NCBI GenBank assembly: GCA_963816685.1
Contig: CAWFMB010000022.1
Coordinates: forward strand, 1 to 64,000
DNA length: 64,000 bases
Source: CAVYUC01 sp963816685
GTDB lineage: Bacteria > Bacteroidota > Bacteroidia > Bacteroidales > Prolixibacteraceae
Direction of reading: 5' to 3'
Shown here: positions 26,867 through 34,655 of the stretch, in pieces
Numbering within the stretch: position 1 is the first letter of the stretch
How the letters are laid out: each line of letters opens with the position of its first letter
The notes under the pieces: model-generated
Seen by the model: the letters and a program-made list of their open reading frames with translations, nothing else
Databases searched by the model: none
What the model was told of the DNA's origin: nothing
Translations under genes and position numbers: made by a program

Positions 26867-27589
26867 TTATGTGGAAGTTGCCCTTTTTACAATCAATCCA
26901 TTCCCAAGAAGTATAAGGAGCAATCCTGCTGAGAATATAAACCATTGATAATTGTCAGGAACATAACTCGTCAGAACATAAAGAAATCTTTGATCTTCGG
27001 GTAAGGTAAGAAAATCACTAAGAAAATTTCCTTCTAAAATAATTTTTCCGAAATCGTAAATGAAAGTATATAATATTACTCCTGCACCCATAAAAATCAG
27101 CAGCAATTCAATCCTGTTAATTTTAGATAACTTACCCTTGTTGTGAAATCGTTCAAGAGTAACAGCCATAAAAATCATAACTACCGAGCATAAAACGGGC
27201 GCCAGTACCGGGCTTGTCCAGGTAATGGGAATAAGGAATAATATGTCCCAGGTGAGCAATGATTCCGGCCAGTCCAGGAAAATTTTCAGAGCGATATAAT
27301 AGACGATATCCCAGATTCCGAACATAAAAATAAATGCTGAAAGCCTGCGGATGAATGATTTTCCGGTGAGCCATGCCACAGCACCCAACATCAACATCGT
27401 GGAAAGTTCACGAATTAACTCAATCAGGATAATTTTTGGCGGCAGTGCTATTAAAGGAAATTCAAAACCATCCGGATAATACAATTCCCGGACATAAACT
27501 ACTACTATTGCTTCAAGAAAACCCATAGAAACAGCGAAAACAATTAGTACTGCATAATTAAATTTACTGATATCTTTAATGCGGCTCAT
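26867..27589 (-). CDS. Conserved multi-pass membrane protein, function unknown
   Basis: Integral membrane protein of 240 residues with about seven hydrophobic helices (FNYAVLIVFAVSMGFLEAIVV at the start, FIFMFGIWDIVYYIAL, WTSPVLAPVLCSVVMIF, LLLIFMGAGVILYTFI, WFIFSAGLLLILLG). Short conserved-looking motifs are FLEA, FGIWDIVYY and WP near loops. Translation more likely starts at 27589 (MSRIKDISK) than at the ATG 48 bp upstream. No family name was recognised. It is transcribed divergently from the GH30-like gene. Confidence 0.75.
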   Translation of the reverse strand: MSRIKDISKFNYAVLIVFAVSMGFLEAIVVVYVRELYYPDGFEFPLIALPPKIILIELIRELSTMLMLGAVAWLTGKSFIRRLSAFIFMFGIWDIVYYIALKIFLDWPESLLTWDILFLIPITWTSPVLAPVLCSVVMIFMAVTLERFHNKGKLSKINRIELLLIFMGAGVILYTFIYDFGKIILEGNFLSDFLTLPEDQRFLYVLTSYVPDNYQWFIFSAGLLLILLGNGLIVKRATST

Positions 27590-27748
27590 AGCTAAATTTT
27601 GTTTCGTCAATTTCGATATTATAAAGATGAAATGCAAAAAATAAAATACTTTTAGGAACTTTCCCGGTTATATTTAGAAATACAATAACAGACTAAATTG
27701 GTAATGTCGCTTTTTTATATCTTGCAACAAATCAAAAATAAAACCTAC

Positions 27749-29230
27749 ATGATGAAAAAATACATACTTCTATTTGGCTTTATTCTCAGCCTGTCCATAT
27801 ATTCAAATGCTCAGTATCCTGTAATTAAAGGTGTTCCGGTAACTGTGAAATTCAATGAAAAAGTACGCGACTGGGACGGCTTTGGTTTTAATTACGTTGA
27901 AACTGCCCAGACTCCCGACTACAATGAATACGCCCAGGAATATGGTGGTTTCAGTTTGCTGGATGAACAGCAAAAAAATGAAATTATTGAGATGGTTTTT
28001 GGTGAAGACGGGTTGAAAGTTGGGCTGGTAAAAATGTTCTATGATCCGTTTCATCAAACTGAACCGGGAGGAAAGTATGACCATGAAACCACCACTAAAA
28101 ACATGCGTGAATTTGTAAGGAAGGGGTTGGCAAAAACACGTGAAAGCAATCGCGATTTGGAAATAATAACTACCTTATACGGACCTCCGGCATATATGAC
28201 GTTGCAAAGGAAAATCAGAGGACGTGATCTCGATCCGCAGTATAAAGATGATTTAGCCGGATATCTGGTGAGTTGGGTGAAATTTCTTCGCGAAAAAGAA
28301 AACTTTCCTGTAAATTATGTTTCACTTCACAATGAAGGTGAAGATTGGGAACGCTGGCCGTTGGATGGCAAAGATCCAAATATTGGTCATGGTCACGATT
28401 ACAACCTGTTTTGGAGCCCCGATCTTGTGGTTGAAATGATAAAGCTGACCAACAAAAAACTGATTGATGCCGGATTGGGCGATGTGGGAGTAACACCTGG
28501 CGAAACCACCAACTGGTACCGTTTTTCATACTGGGGATATGCCGATGCTATTTCGCACGACAATGAATGTGTAAAAGCCCTGGGATTAATTACTTCACAT
28601 GGTTTTTTCAGCGGAAATTACAGCAGCCGCTGGTTTGGCGACCACAACTGCCTCGGCACTCAAATGATTAGGGCAAAAAAACCATTGCTGCATGCATGGG
28701 TTACTTCAACAAGCTGGAGTAAAATGGATGCAAAAAACATTAAGGAGATGCACGACAACATTTATTCGGCACGGGTAAATGGTATAATTCCATGGGCTGG
28801 AATTCAACGGCCGCCGCATTGGGTGGGAGGCGATCCAAATCCCGGCTCTGCATTTACCGTGCACGAAGACGGAACTTATGAAGTTCGCCGCGGATATTAT
28901 TTTTATAAACAGATTACACGCGCCGGCCAGCCCGGAATGGATGTTTGCCGAACTGTTTCAATGGATACTGAAATTCCCGTTATTGCATTTGGACACGGGA
29001 AAACCGAAAATCCCAATGCATTTGTAGTGACCAATATGAACACCAGCAACGATAAATCAGTTATAATTAAAGTTGAAGGTTGTTCGGCAACGAAATTCAA
29101 AGCTTTTCGCACTACTGAAGATGAAACAGATTTGTACAAAGAGACAGGAGATTTTGATGTTTTAAATGGAGAAATTTATTATACAGCACCAAAAGGTTCA
29201 GTTACAACTTTTTTTGCCATAACTGATTAA
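27749..29230 (+). CDS. GH30-like (clan GH-A) exported protein, nucleophile apparently missing
   Basis: Exported protein of 493 residues; ATG 27749 (or 27752) gives a signal peptide ending in SNAQ. The start of the barrel has WDGFGFNYVE, as in GH30 (GFGG-like), and the acid/base Glu is well placed in NYVSLHNEGEDWE. On the strand where clan A enzymes keep the nucleophile Glu, the sequence reads LLHAWVTSTSWSKMD, with Ser/Thr instead. A C-terminal beta domain (about 400-493) is present. It may be a non-classical or inactive family member, or the nucleophile may lie elsewhere. The clan call is moderate. It lies upstream of the DUF1080 operon. Confidence 0.65.
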   Translation: MMKKYILLFGFILSLSIYSNAQYPVIKGVPVTVKFNEKVRDWDGFGFNYVETAQTPDYNEYAQEYGGFSLLDEQQKNEIIEMVFGEDGLKVGLVKMFYDPFHQTEPGGKYDHETTTKNMREFVRKGLAKTRESNRDLEIITTLYGPPAYMTLQRKIRGRDLDPQYKDDLAGYLVSWVKFLREKENFPVNYVSLHNEGEDWERWPLDGKDPNIGHGHDYNLFWSPDLVVEMIKLTNKKLIDAGLGDVGVTPGETTNWYRFSYWGYADAISHDNECVKALGLITSHGFFSGNYSSRWFGDHNCLGTQMIRAKKPLLHAWVTSTSWSKMDAKNIKEMHDNIYSARVNGIIPWAGIQRPPHWVGGDPNPGSAFTVHEDGTYEVRRGYYFYKQITRAGQPGMDVCRTVSMDTEIPVIAFGHGKTENPNAFVVTNMNTSNDKSVIIKVEGCSATKFKAFRTTEDETDLYKETGDFDVLNGEIYYTAPKGSVTTFFAITD

Positions 29231-29367
29231 TGTTGAAATAATTATATTTTATACCTGTATCAAATGATAAGGATTTTTTAAATAATTTTCTAAAACAACT
29301 GATATAAAAAATGTATTCCTCATAATATTTGTGTTGTGCAACATCATTATACACTCCAAAAAAAGAT

Positions 29368-29396
29368 TAAATTTGTCCATATCGTGTTCGTACACG
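29368..29396 (+). promoter_or_regulatory. Promoter -7 box and LacI-like operator of the DUF1080 operon
   Basis: TAAATTTG (29368-29375) matches the -7 consensus. Eight bases later lies a 14-bp dyad, CGTGT-TCGT-ACACG (29383-29396), placed where it would cover the transcription start. The dyad resembles LacI-family operators, suggesting repression relieved by a sugar; no LacI gene is in the window. Confidence 0.45.
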
Positions 29397-29432
29397 GAAA
29401 TAAATTTAAACCAACATTTTAATTAGTTACAG

Positions 29433-30779
29433 ATGAAAAAATACTTTTATTATTCAATTTTTCTTTTGTTTATATTCAATACAGCTGCATTTGCACAGAA
29501 TGACGGCTGGGTGAATTTATTCAACGGAAAAGATTTAAACGGCTGGAAACAGCTCAATGGCGAAGCCAAATTTGGAGTTGTTGACGGAATGATTGTAGGG
29601 ACTACAGTATTAAATACACCCAATTCTTTTCTTCGTACCGAAAAAGAATACGGTGATTTTATTTTCGAGGTAGATTTACTTGTTGAGGAAAACATGAATT
29701 CCGGAATCCAGTTTCGCAGCGAAAGTAAGGAAGATTACATGAGTGGCCGTGTTCATGGCTACCAGTGCGAAGTTGATCCTTCGGAAAGAGCCTGGAGCGG
29801 TGGAATTTATGATGAAGCCCGGCGTGGATGGCTCTATCCGCTGGAATTAAATCCTGAAGCACAATCTGCTTTAAAAATGAACGAGTGGAATCATTATCGC
29901 ATTGAATGCATCGGGAACAACATTAAAACCTGGCTCAATGGTGTAGCTTGTGCACACGTACTTGATGATATGACCCCGAAAGGTTTTATTGCCCTGCAGG
30001 TTCATTCTATTGGAGACGATATGGAAAAAGTGGGTCACCAGATTAAGTGGAAAAACATTCGCATTAAAACAGAAAACCTGAAGCCTTCTCCGGCCGAAGG
30101 AATTTACGTGGTTAACCTGCTGCCCAACGACTTAAGTGAAACGGAAAAAGAACAAGGTTACGAGTTGCTGTTTAACGGAAAATCAACTGATAAATGGAAA
30201 AGTGCCACTGGAAGTGGTTTTCCTGAAAAAGGATGGAAAGTGGAAGATGGAGCCCTTACAGTTGTTGGTAACGAAGGAAATAATACGGCAAGGGGAGGTG
30301 ATATTGTTACTAAAGAAGAATTCGGGCCGTTCGAACTGAAATTCGATTTTAATTTTACTGAAGGTGCAAACAGTGGAATTAAATACGGTCTTGGAAATAA
30401 TGGCCCCGGCATTGGTTTGGAATATCAGATTCTTGATGATAAAAAACATCCGGATGCAAAACAAGGAGTTGTTGGAAACCGAAAACTGGCTTCATTGTAT
30501 GATTTAATTCCATCGGAAACCGAAGGTCGTTTTGTAAATGGACCGGGCGAATGGAACCGCGGCCGGATTGTAATGTATCCCGACGGAACAGTTCAGCACT
30601 GGCTGAATGGCCGGAAAGTGGTGGAATACCAACGTGGAAGCAAAATTTATAAAGCACTGGTTGCCCGGAGCAAATATGCTGATTATGAAAATTTCGGTAT
30701 GGCCGAAAAAAGTCCAATTCTCATTCAGGATCATAACAATACTGTTCATTTCAGAAGTATTAAAATAAGAAAACTATAA
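29433..30779 (+). CDS. Tandem DUF1080 (3-keto-disaccharide hydrolase-type) protein
   Basis: Exported protein of 448 residues with two DUF1080 domains: DGWVNLFNGKDLNGWKQ (about 24-215) and YELLFNGKSTDKWKS (about 240-448). Each has the lectin-like jelly-roll features NSGIQFRSES or NSGIKYG and a WNHYRIE/WNRGRIV strand. DUF1080 proteins include the 3-keto-glycoside hydrolases of the oxidative glycoside-cleavage route studied in Bacteroides. The signal peptide ends at FAQN. The epimerase-like gene starts 2 bp after the stop, so the three genes to 32982 form a tight operon. A second copy of the domain in one chain is less common than single-domain members. Confidence 0.88.
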   Translation: MKKYFYYSIFLLFIFNTAAFAQNDGWVNLFNGKDLNGWKQLNGEAKFGVVDGMIVGTTVLNTPNSFLRTEKEYGDFIFEVDLLVEENMNSGIQFRSESKEDYMSGRVHGYQCEVDPSERAWSGGIYDEARRGWLYPLELNPEAQSALKMNEWNHYRIECIGNNIKTWLNGVACAHVLDDMTPKGFIALQVHSIGDDMEKVGHQIKWKNIRIKTENLKPSPAEGIYVVNLLPNDLSETEKEQGYELLFNGKSTDKWKSATGSGFPEKGWKVEDGALTVVGNEGNNTARGGDIVTKEEFGPFELKFDFNFTEGANSGIKYGLGNNGPGIGLEYQILDDKKHPDAKQGVVGNRKLASLYDLIPSETEGRFVNGPGEWNRGRIVMYPDGTVQHWLNGRKVVEYQRGSKIYKALVARSKYADYENFGMAEKSPILIQDHNNTVHFRSIKIRKL

Positions 30780-30781
30780 CT

Positions 30782-31621
30782 ATGACTAACAGAAGAAGTT
30801 TTTTAAAAGCAGCTGGCCTGGGAATTGCTGCAACTGCTGTTCCCGGCTTCACAAAAGCATCAGGTTCAAAGGCTCAGGCCAAAAAAGAGAATTTCGATTT
30901 TGACTTGGGTGTCGCTTCCTATTCTTTGCGCGAATTTCCAAGGGAAGAAGCACTGGATATGGTCAGGCGCTGCGGTGTAGACAAGGTTTCGTTTAAAAGC
31001 ATGCACCTTCCGCTGGATGCAAGTAATGAAACAATTAAACAAGCCGTTGCAGATTGCAAAGAACGCGGAATTGAACTCTACGGCGGCGGAGTTATCTATA
31101 TGAAAACCAAAGATGAAGTAGATCAAGGGTTTGAATATGCAAAAACCGCCGGAATGGATGTAATCATCGGGGTTCCAAATCACGAACTGCTGGATTATGT
31201 TGAAGGAAAAGTAAAAGATTACGACATTAAGCTTGCAATTCATAATCACGGACCAGGCGATAAACTTTATCCAAGCGCCGAAAGTGCTTATAATCTGATT
31301 AAAAACAGGGATAAACGCATGGGACTGTGTATCGACATTGGCCATACAAAACGAATTGGCCGGGATCCCGAGCAGGATTTAAAAGATTATTTCGAACGGG
31401 TTTTTGATGTGCATATCAAGGATGTAACAAACGCAACAAGCGATGGGCAAACCTGCATCATAGGACGGGGAGTAATTGATTTTGTTTCGTTTTTAAATGC
31501 AGTGGATGAGTTAGGTTACAAAGGTGTACTGGCACTTGAATATGAGGCAGAAGGTAAAGACCCGCTACCGGGAATGATGGAATCACTTGGCTACGTTAAA
31601 GGAATTATGGCAACGATGTAA
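30782..31621 (+). CDS. Tat-exported sugar isomerase/epimerase-type TIM barrel protein
   Basis: Protein of 279 residues with an N-terminal twin-arginine signal (NRRSFLKAAGLGIAATAVPG) and an AP-endonuclease-2-like (xylose isomerase-type) barrel. Metal-ligand candidates are in LAIHNHGPGD, MGLCIDIGHTKRIG, FDVHIKDV and VLALEYEAEG. Family members isomerise or epimerise sugars; in 3-keto-glycoside clusters such proteins process or eliminate the keto-sugar. It is located between DUF1080 and the Gfo/Idh/MocA gene in one operon. The Tat signal implies export after folding with metal. Confidence 0.88.
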   Translation: MTNRRSFLKAAGLGIAATAVPGFTKASGSKAQAKKENFDFDLGVASYSLREFPREEALDMVRRCGVDKVSFKSMHLPLDASNETIKQAVADCKERGIELYGGGVIYMKTKDEVDQGFEYAKTAGMDVIIGVPNHELLDYVEGKVKDYDIKLAIHNHGPGDKLYPSAESAYNLIKNRDKRMGLCIDIGHTKRIGRDPEQDLKDYFERVFDVHIKDVTNATSDGQTCIIGRGVIDFVSFLNAVDELGYKGVLALEYEAEGKDPLPGMMESLGYVKGIMATM

Positions 31622-31632
31622 ATAAAAAGAAG

Positions 31633-32982
31633 ATGAATATGAGTTCAAACAGAAGAGATTTTATAAAAAAAGTTTCAGTGAGTGCAGCTGGTATTGCTGT
31701 TGGCGGAACTGCAATGGGAATGACTGCTAAAAGTTACAGGAATATTATTGGAGCAAACGACAGGTTAAATGTGGCAATAATAGGCCTTGGCCGTCGGTTG
31801 GGTGCATATTACGAACCAATTTCCCAGAAAGAAAGTAATGTGCAGCTGGCTTACCTGTGCGATGTGATGGAAAGTCAGCGCGAAAAAGCAGCTAAGAATT
31901 TTGCAAAGTACATCGATTATAAACCAAAACTTGAAAATGACATCCGGAAAGTTATCGATGATAAGGAAGTTGACTTGCTGATGATTGCAACTCCTGACCA
32001 CTGGCATACCCCCGGAGCAATTATGGCAATGGAAGGCGGCAAACATGTATATGTTGAAAAACCTTGCAGCCACAATATGCTTGAAAACAAACTGGTTGTT
32101 GATGCGCAAAAGAAATACAACAAAGTTGTTCAGATGGGAAACCAGCAACGTTCTTCGGATCATACAATTGCAATCATCAATGAAATTCATAACGGAGTAA
32201 TAGGCACACCTTTCAAAGCGCTTGCATTTTATTCAAATTCACGTGGGCCAGCTCCTGTACAGAAAAAGGTGCCTGTACCTGCAGGATTGGATTGGGAGCT
32301 GTTTCAGGGACCTGCGCCCCGCCGTGATTACACAGAGGAAACCTGGGACTACAACTGGCACTGGTATGGCTGGGATTATGGTACTGCTGAACTTGGTAAC
32401 AATGCAACACACGAATTGGATGTGGCACGCTGGGCGCTGCAGGTAGAATATCCTGAACATGTGCATGTTCAGGCTGCAAAACGCCATTTCCCTGAAGATG
32501 GATGGGAAATGTACGATACAATGTTTGCTACTTTCCAATTTCCGGAGGATAAAATTATTAACTGGGATGGAAAAAGCCGCAATGGCTACAACACTTATGG
32601 AGCCGACCGGGGTACGATTATATACGGAAGCGATGGTTCTGTTTTTGTCGACAGGGGAAAATATGAACTGTACGACAGAAGGGGAAAACTGGTAAAAGAC
32701 AGCAAATCTACTTCCAATGAAGCCGGAACAGCTTTAGGCGGTGGTGGCGATATGACAACCGGACATGTTCAGAATTTTTACAACACCATTCGCGGAAAAG
32801 ATGAACTGAATTCTCCAATCGAACAAGGTGCAATTAGCCAGGCAATGGTGCATTATGGAAATGTTGCCTACCGTGTTGGAAAAGATTTTGCAGTTGATGC
32901 TAAAACCGGTAAAATGAAAGACAGTGATGCAATGAAATTATGGGATCGTAAATATGCTCCCGGTTGGGAATTAAAAGTTTAA
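31633..32982 (+). CDS. Tat-exported Gfo/Idh/MocA-family oxidoreductase
   Basis: Protein of 449 residues. A Tat signal (NRRDFIKKVSVSAAGIAVGG) is followed by a Rossmann domain (NVAIIGLGRRLG), the family EKP motif (VYVEKPCSHNMLE) and WYGWDYGTAELGNNATHELDVARWAL, where the His/Asp region forms the active site. In 3-keto-glycoside pathways such enzymes oxidise or reduce the sugar C3 using a tightly bound NAD(H), which explains the need for Tat export. It is the last gene of the operon and is followed by a strong terminator. ATG 31633 is used; 31639 is an alternative. Confidence 0.92.
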   Translation: MNMSSNRRDFIKKVSVSAAGIAVGGTAMGMTAKSYRNIIGANDRLNVAIIGLGRRLGAYYEPISQKESNVQLAYLCDVMESQREKAAKNFAKYIDYKPKLENDIRKVIDDKEVDLLMIATPDHWHTPGAIMAMEGGKHVYVEKPCSHNMLENKLVVDAQKKYNKVVQMGNQQRSSDHTIAIINEIHNGVIGTPFKALAFYSNSRGPAPVQKKVPVPAGLDWELFQGPAPRRDYTEETWDYNWHWYGWDYGTAELGNNATHELDVARWALQVEYPEHVHVQAAKRHFPEDGWEMYDTMFATFQFPEDKIINWDGKSRNGYNTYGADRGTIIYGSDGSVFVDRGKYELYDRRGKLVKDSKSTSNEAGTALGGGGDMTTGHVQNFYNTIRGKDELNSPIEQGAISQAMVHYGNVAYRVGKDFAVDAKTGKMKDSDAMKLWDRKYAPGWELKV

Positions 32983-33003
32983 TTGCAAATTCAAAATACG
33001 TAT

Positions 33004-33040
33004 AAAACTCCCCGGTTAAATTATCGGGGAGTTTTATTTT
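33004..33040 (+). terminator. Rho-independent terminator after the DUF1080 operon
   Basis: AAAACTCCCCG (33004-33014) and CGGGGAGTTTT (33025-33035) form an 11-bp perfect stem, followed by ATTTT. Confidence 0.88.
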
Positions 33041-33059
33041 GAAATAAAAAAACGCATCT

Positions 33060-33290
33060 ATGAGTAACAAAAGAAATACCGGTAAAAAGATAAAAATCGA
33101 ATTAATCGTTTTTGCAGTTTGTTTATTGAGCAGTTTTGGAGTCGTATTGTATTCAGTATTGAAGTACGATAACGGATTAAAAGATTTGCTTGATCAGTTG
33201 CACATTGTATTATTGGGAGGTTTGATATTATATTTCCTTGGTTTAATATTTCGCCTGGTGTTTTGGGGACTCGTAAAAATCATTCACTAA
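33060..33290 (+). CDS. Small two-helix membrane protein
   Basis: A 76-residue protein with two hydrophobic helices (IELIVFAVCLLSSFGVVLYSV and HIVLLGGLILYFLGLIFRLVF), a basic N terminus and a short DNGLKDLLDQL loop. No family was recognised. It precedes the DUF6807 gene by 13 bp and may be co-transcribed with it. Confidence 0.6.
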   Translation: MSNKRNTGKKIKIELIVFAVCLLSSFGVVLYSVLKYDNGLKDLLDQLHIVLLGGLILYFLGLIFRLVFWGLVKIIH

Positions 33291-33303
33291 AAATGAATCG
33301 AAT

Positions 33304-34225
33304 ATGAAAAGGCTTTTGGGTTTTTCATTTCTTTTAAATTTTGCTCTTGCAATAAATGCACAGGTGACTATGGAAACTGCCGGTGACGGTATTTTAATTA
33401 CCGAACAGGGGAATAAAATTCTCTTTTACCAGATTGAACCAAAAAGTAAATCCGGAGAATACGAAAGAAATAATTACATTCATCCTCTTTGGGGAATAGA
33501 TGGTAGAAGTATTAACACAGGATTTCCCTGACGATCACCTGCACCATCGTGGAATATTCTGGGCCTGGCACCAGGTTTGGATTGATGGAAAACGTATCGG
33601 TGATCCCTGGGAATTAAAAGATTTTGAACAGGATGTGGTGGATATTGAATTTATAAGTAAAAGTGATGGGGCAGGAGTGTTAAAAACCGAAGTACTGTGG
33701 GAATCGGACCTTTGGAAAAAACACGGAAAGAAAGTTCCTTACTTAAAGGAAAATTCAATAATTACAGTTCATCCAACATCAGGAAATTACAGGAAGACGG
33801 ATATTGAAATCAGTTTGCTTGCCCTTGAAGAAAAACTTTCGATTGGTGGTTCAGAAGATGAAAAAGGATACAGTGGATTTTCGGTGCGGATGATTTTGCC
33901 CGATGATGTAAAATTCACCGGACCCAATGGTGAAATTGAACCTAAGATAACTGCAGTTCAATCTCAAGGTTATGTTGACATTTCTGGTTCAATCGGCGAA
34001 AACAACAGTAAAGGCGGGATTGTCATCATTGATAATCCTGAAAATCCGGGTTATCCGCAACCCTTGATTTTGCGCGCTAAAAACAGCATGCAAAATATTG
34101 CCTGGCCTGGTAATACAACTGTTTCAATATCAACAACAAAACCGCTCGTATTAAAGTATTCTCTGATTGTTTATTCAGGAAAAATGAATAATCGTAAAAT
34201 CCAAAAGATAATAAAGATGAATTGA
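33304..34225 (+). pseudogene. DUF6807 (PmoA-like) gene split by a frameshift
   Basis: Two overlapping frames together make one DUF6807 protein of about 306 residues. The first (33304-33531) has a signal peptide and runs YERNNYIHPLWGIDG; the second (open from 33500) continues EVLTQDFPDDHLHHRGIFWAWHQ, the family's most conserved segment. The frames join cleanly if one A near 33505 is skipped (GGT at 33502-33504, then GAA at 33506-33508). DUF6807 proteins accompany 3-keto-sugar and glycan genes and have no settled function. This is a real disruption, a sequencing or assembly error, or less likely a recoding event. Confidence 0.8.
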
Positions 34226-34307
34226 TAAGGTATTGAATTGATTTGGTTTGTATTGCCGGTTTTAAATTCTTACTTTACAAAATCAGCAAAAATTAAACAA
34301 TTTCAAA

Positions 34308-34571
34308 ATGAAGGATTTGATTGCTGTAAAAGTAGAATGTTATTCAGGATATAAACCCGACGAATATCCGCTACGCTTTTATTGGGACACTATTAAGTTT
34401 GAAATTGTTGAAGTTCTGGATCGCTGGTATCAGGGCAGTCAGAGTGTGGAATTTCCTGCAGCCGATTATTTTAAAGTTCGCACAAGCGACCAAAAAGTTT
34501 TCATTTTAAAACATGAAACAGCAAAAGATAAATGGTTTTTATGGATTCAGGGTGAAAGTCTAAATTTGTAA
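34308..34571 (+). CDS. Small conserved cytoplasmic protein (DUF6504-like)
   Basis: An 87-residue protein, mostly beta: VKVECYSGYKPDEYPLRFYW, IVEVLDRWYQGS, YFKVRTSDQKVFILKHE, KWFLWI. The pattern of a short beta-barrel with LDRW and YFKVR resembles the DUF6504-type small proteins. Function is unknown. It is a single gene with a convergent terminator downstream. Confidence 0.65.
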   Translation: MKDLIAVKVECYSGYKPDEYPLRFYWDTIKFEIVEVLDRWYQGSQSVEFPAADYFKVRTSDQKVFILKHETAKDKWFLWIQGESLNL

Positions 34572-34586
34572 TTGGACCTGATAACC

Positions 34587-34650
34587 AGAAAAATGGCATC
34601 ATCAGTAGAGACAAGGCATGCCTTGTCTTTACAACGGATGCCATTTTTCT
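34587..34650. terminator. Bidirectional terminator with an embedded 20-bp palindrome
   Basis: Outer arms AGAAAAATGGCATC (34587-34600) and its exact complement (34637-34650) form a 14-bp stem with A and T tracts on each side, able to stop transcription from both convergent genes. Inside sits AGACAAGGCATGCCTTGTCT (34609-34628), a perfect palindrome preceded by GTAG. It looks like a dispersed repeat nested in the loop. Confidence 0.75.
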
Positions 34651-34655
34651 GTTTT

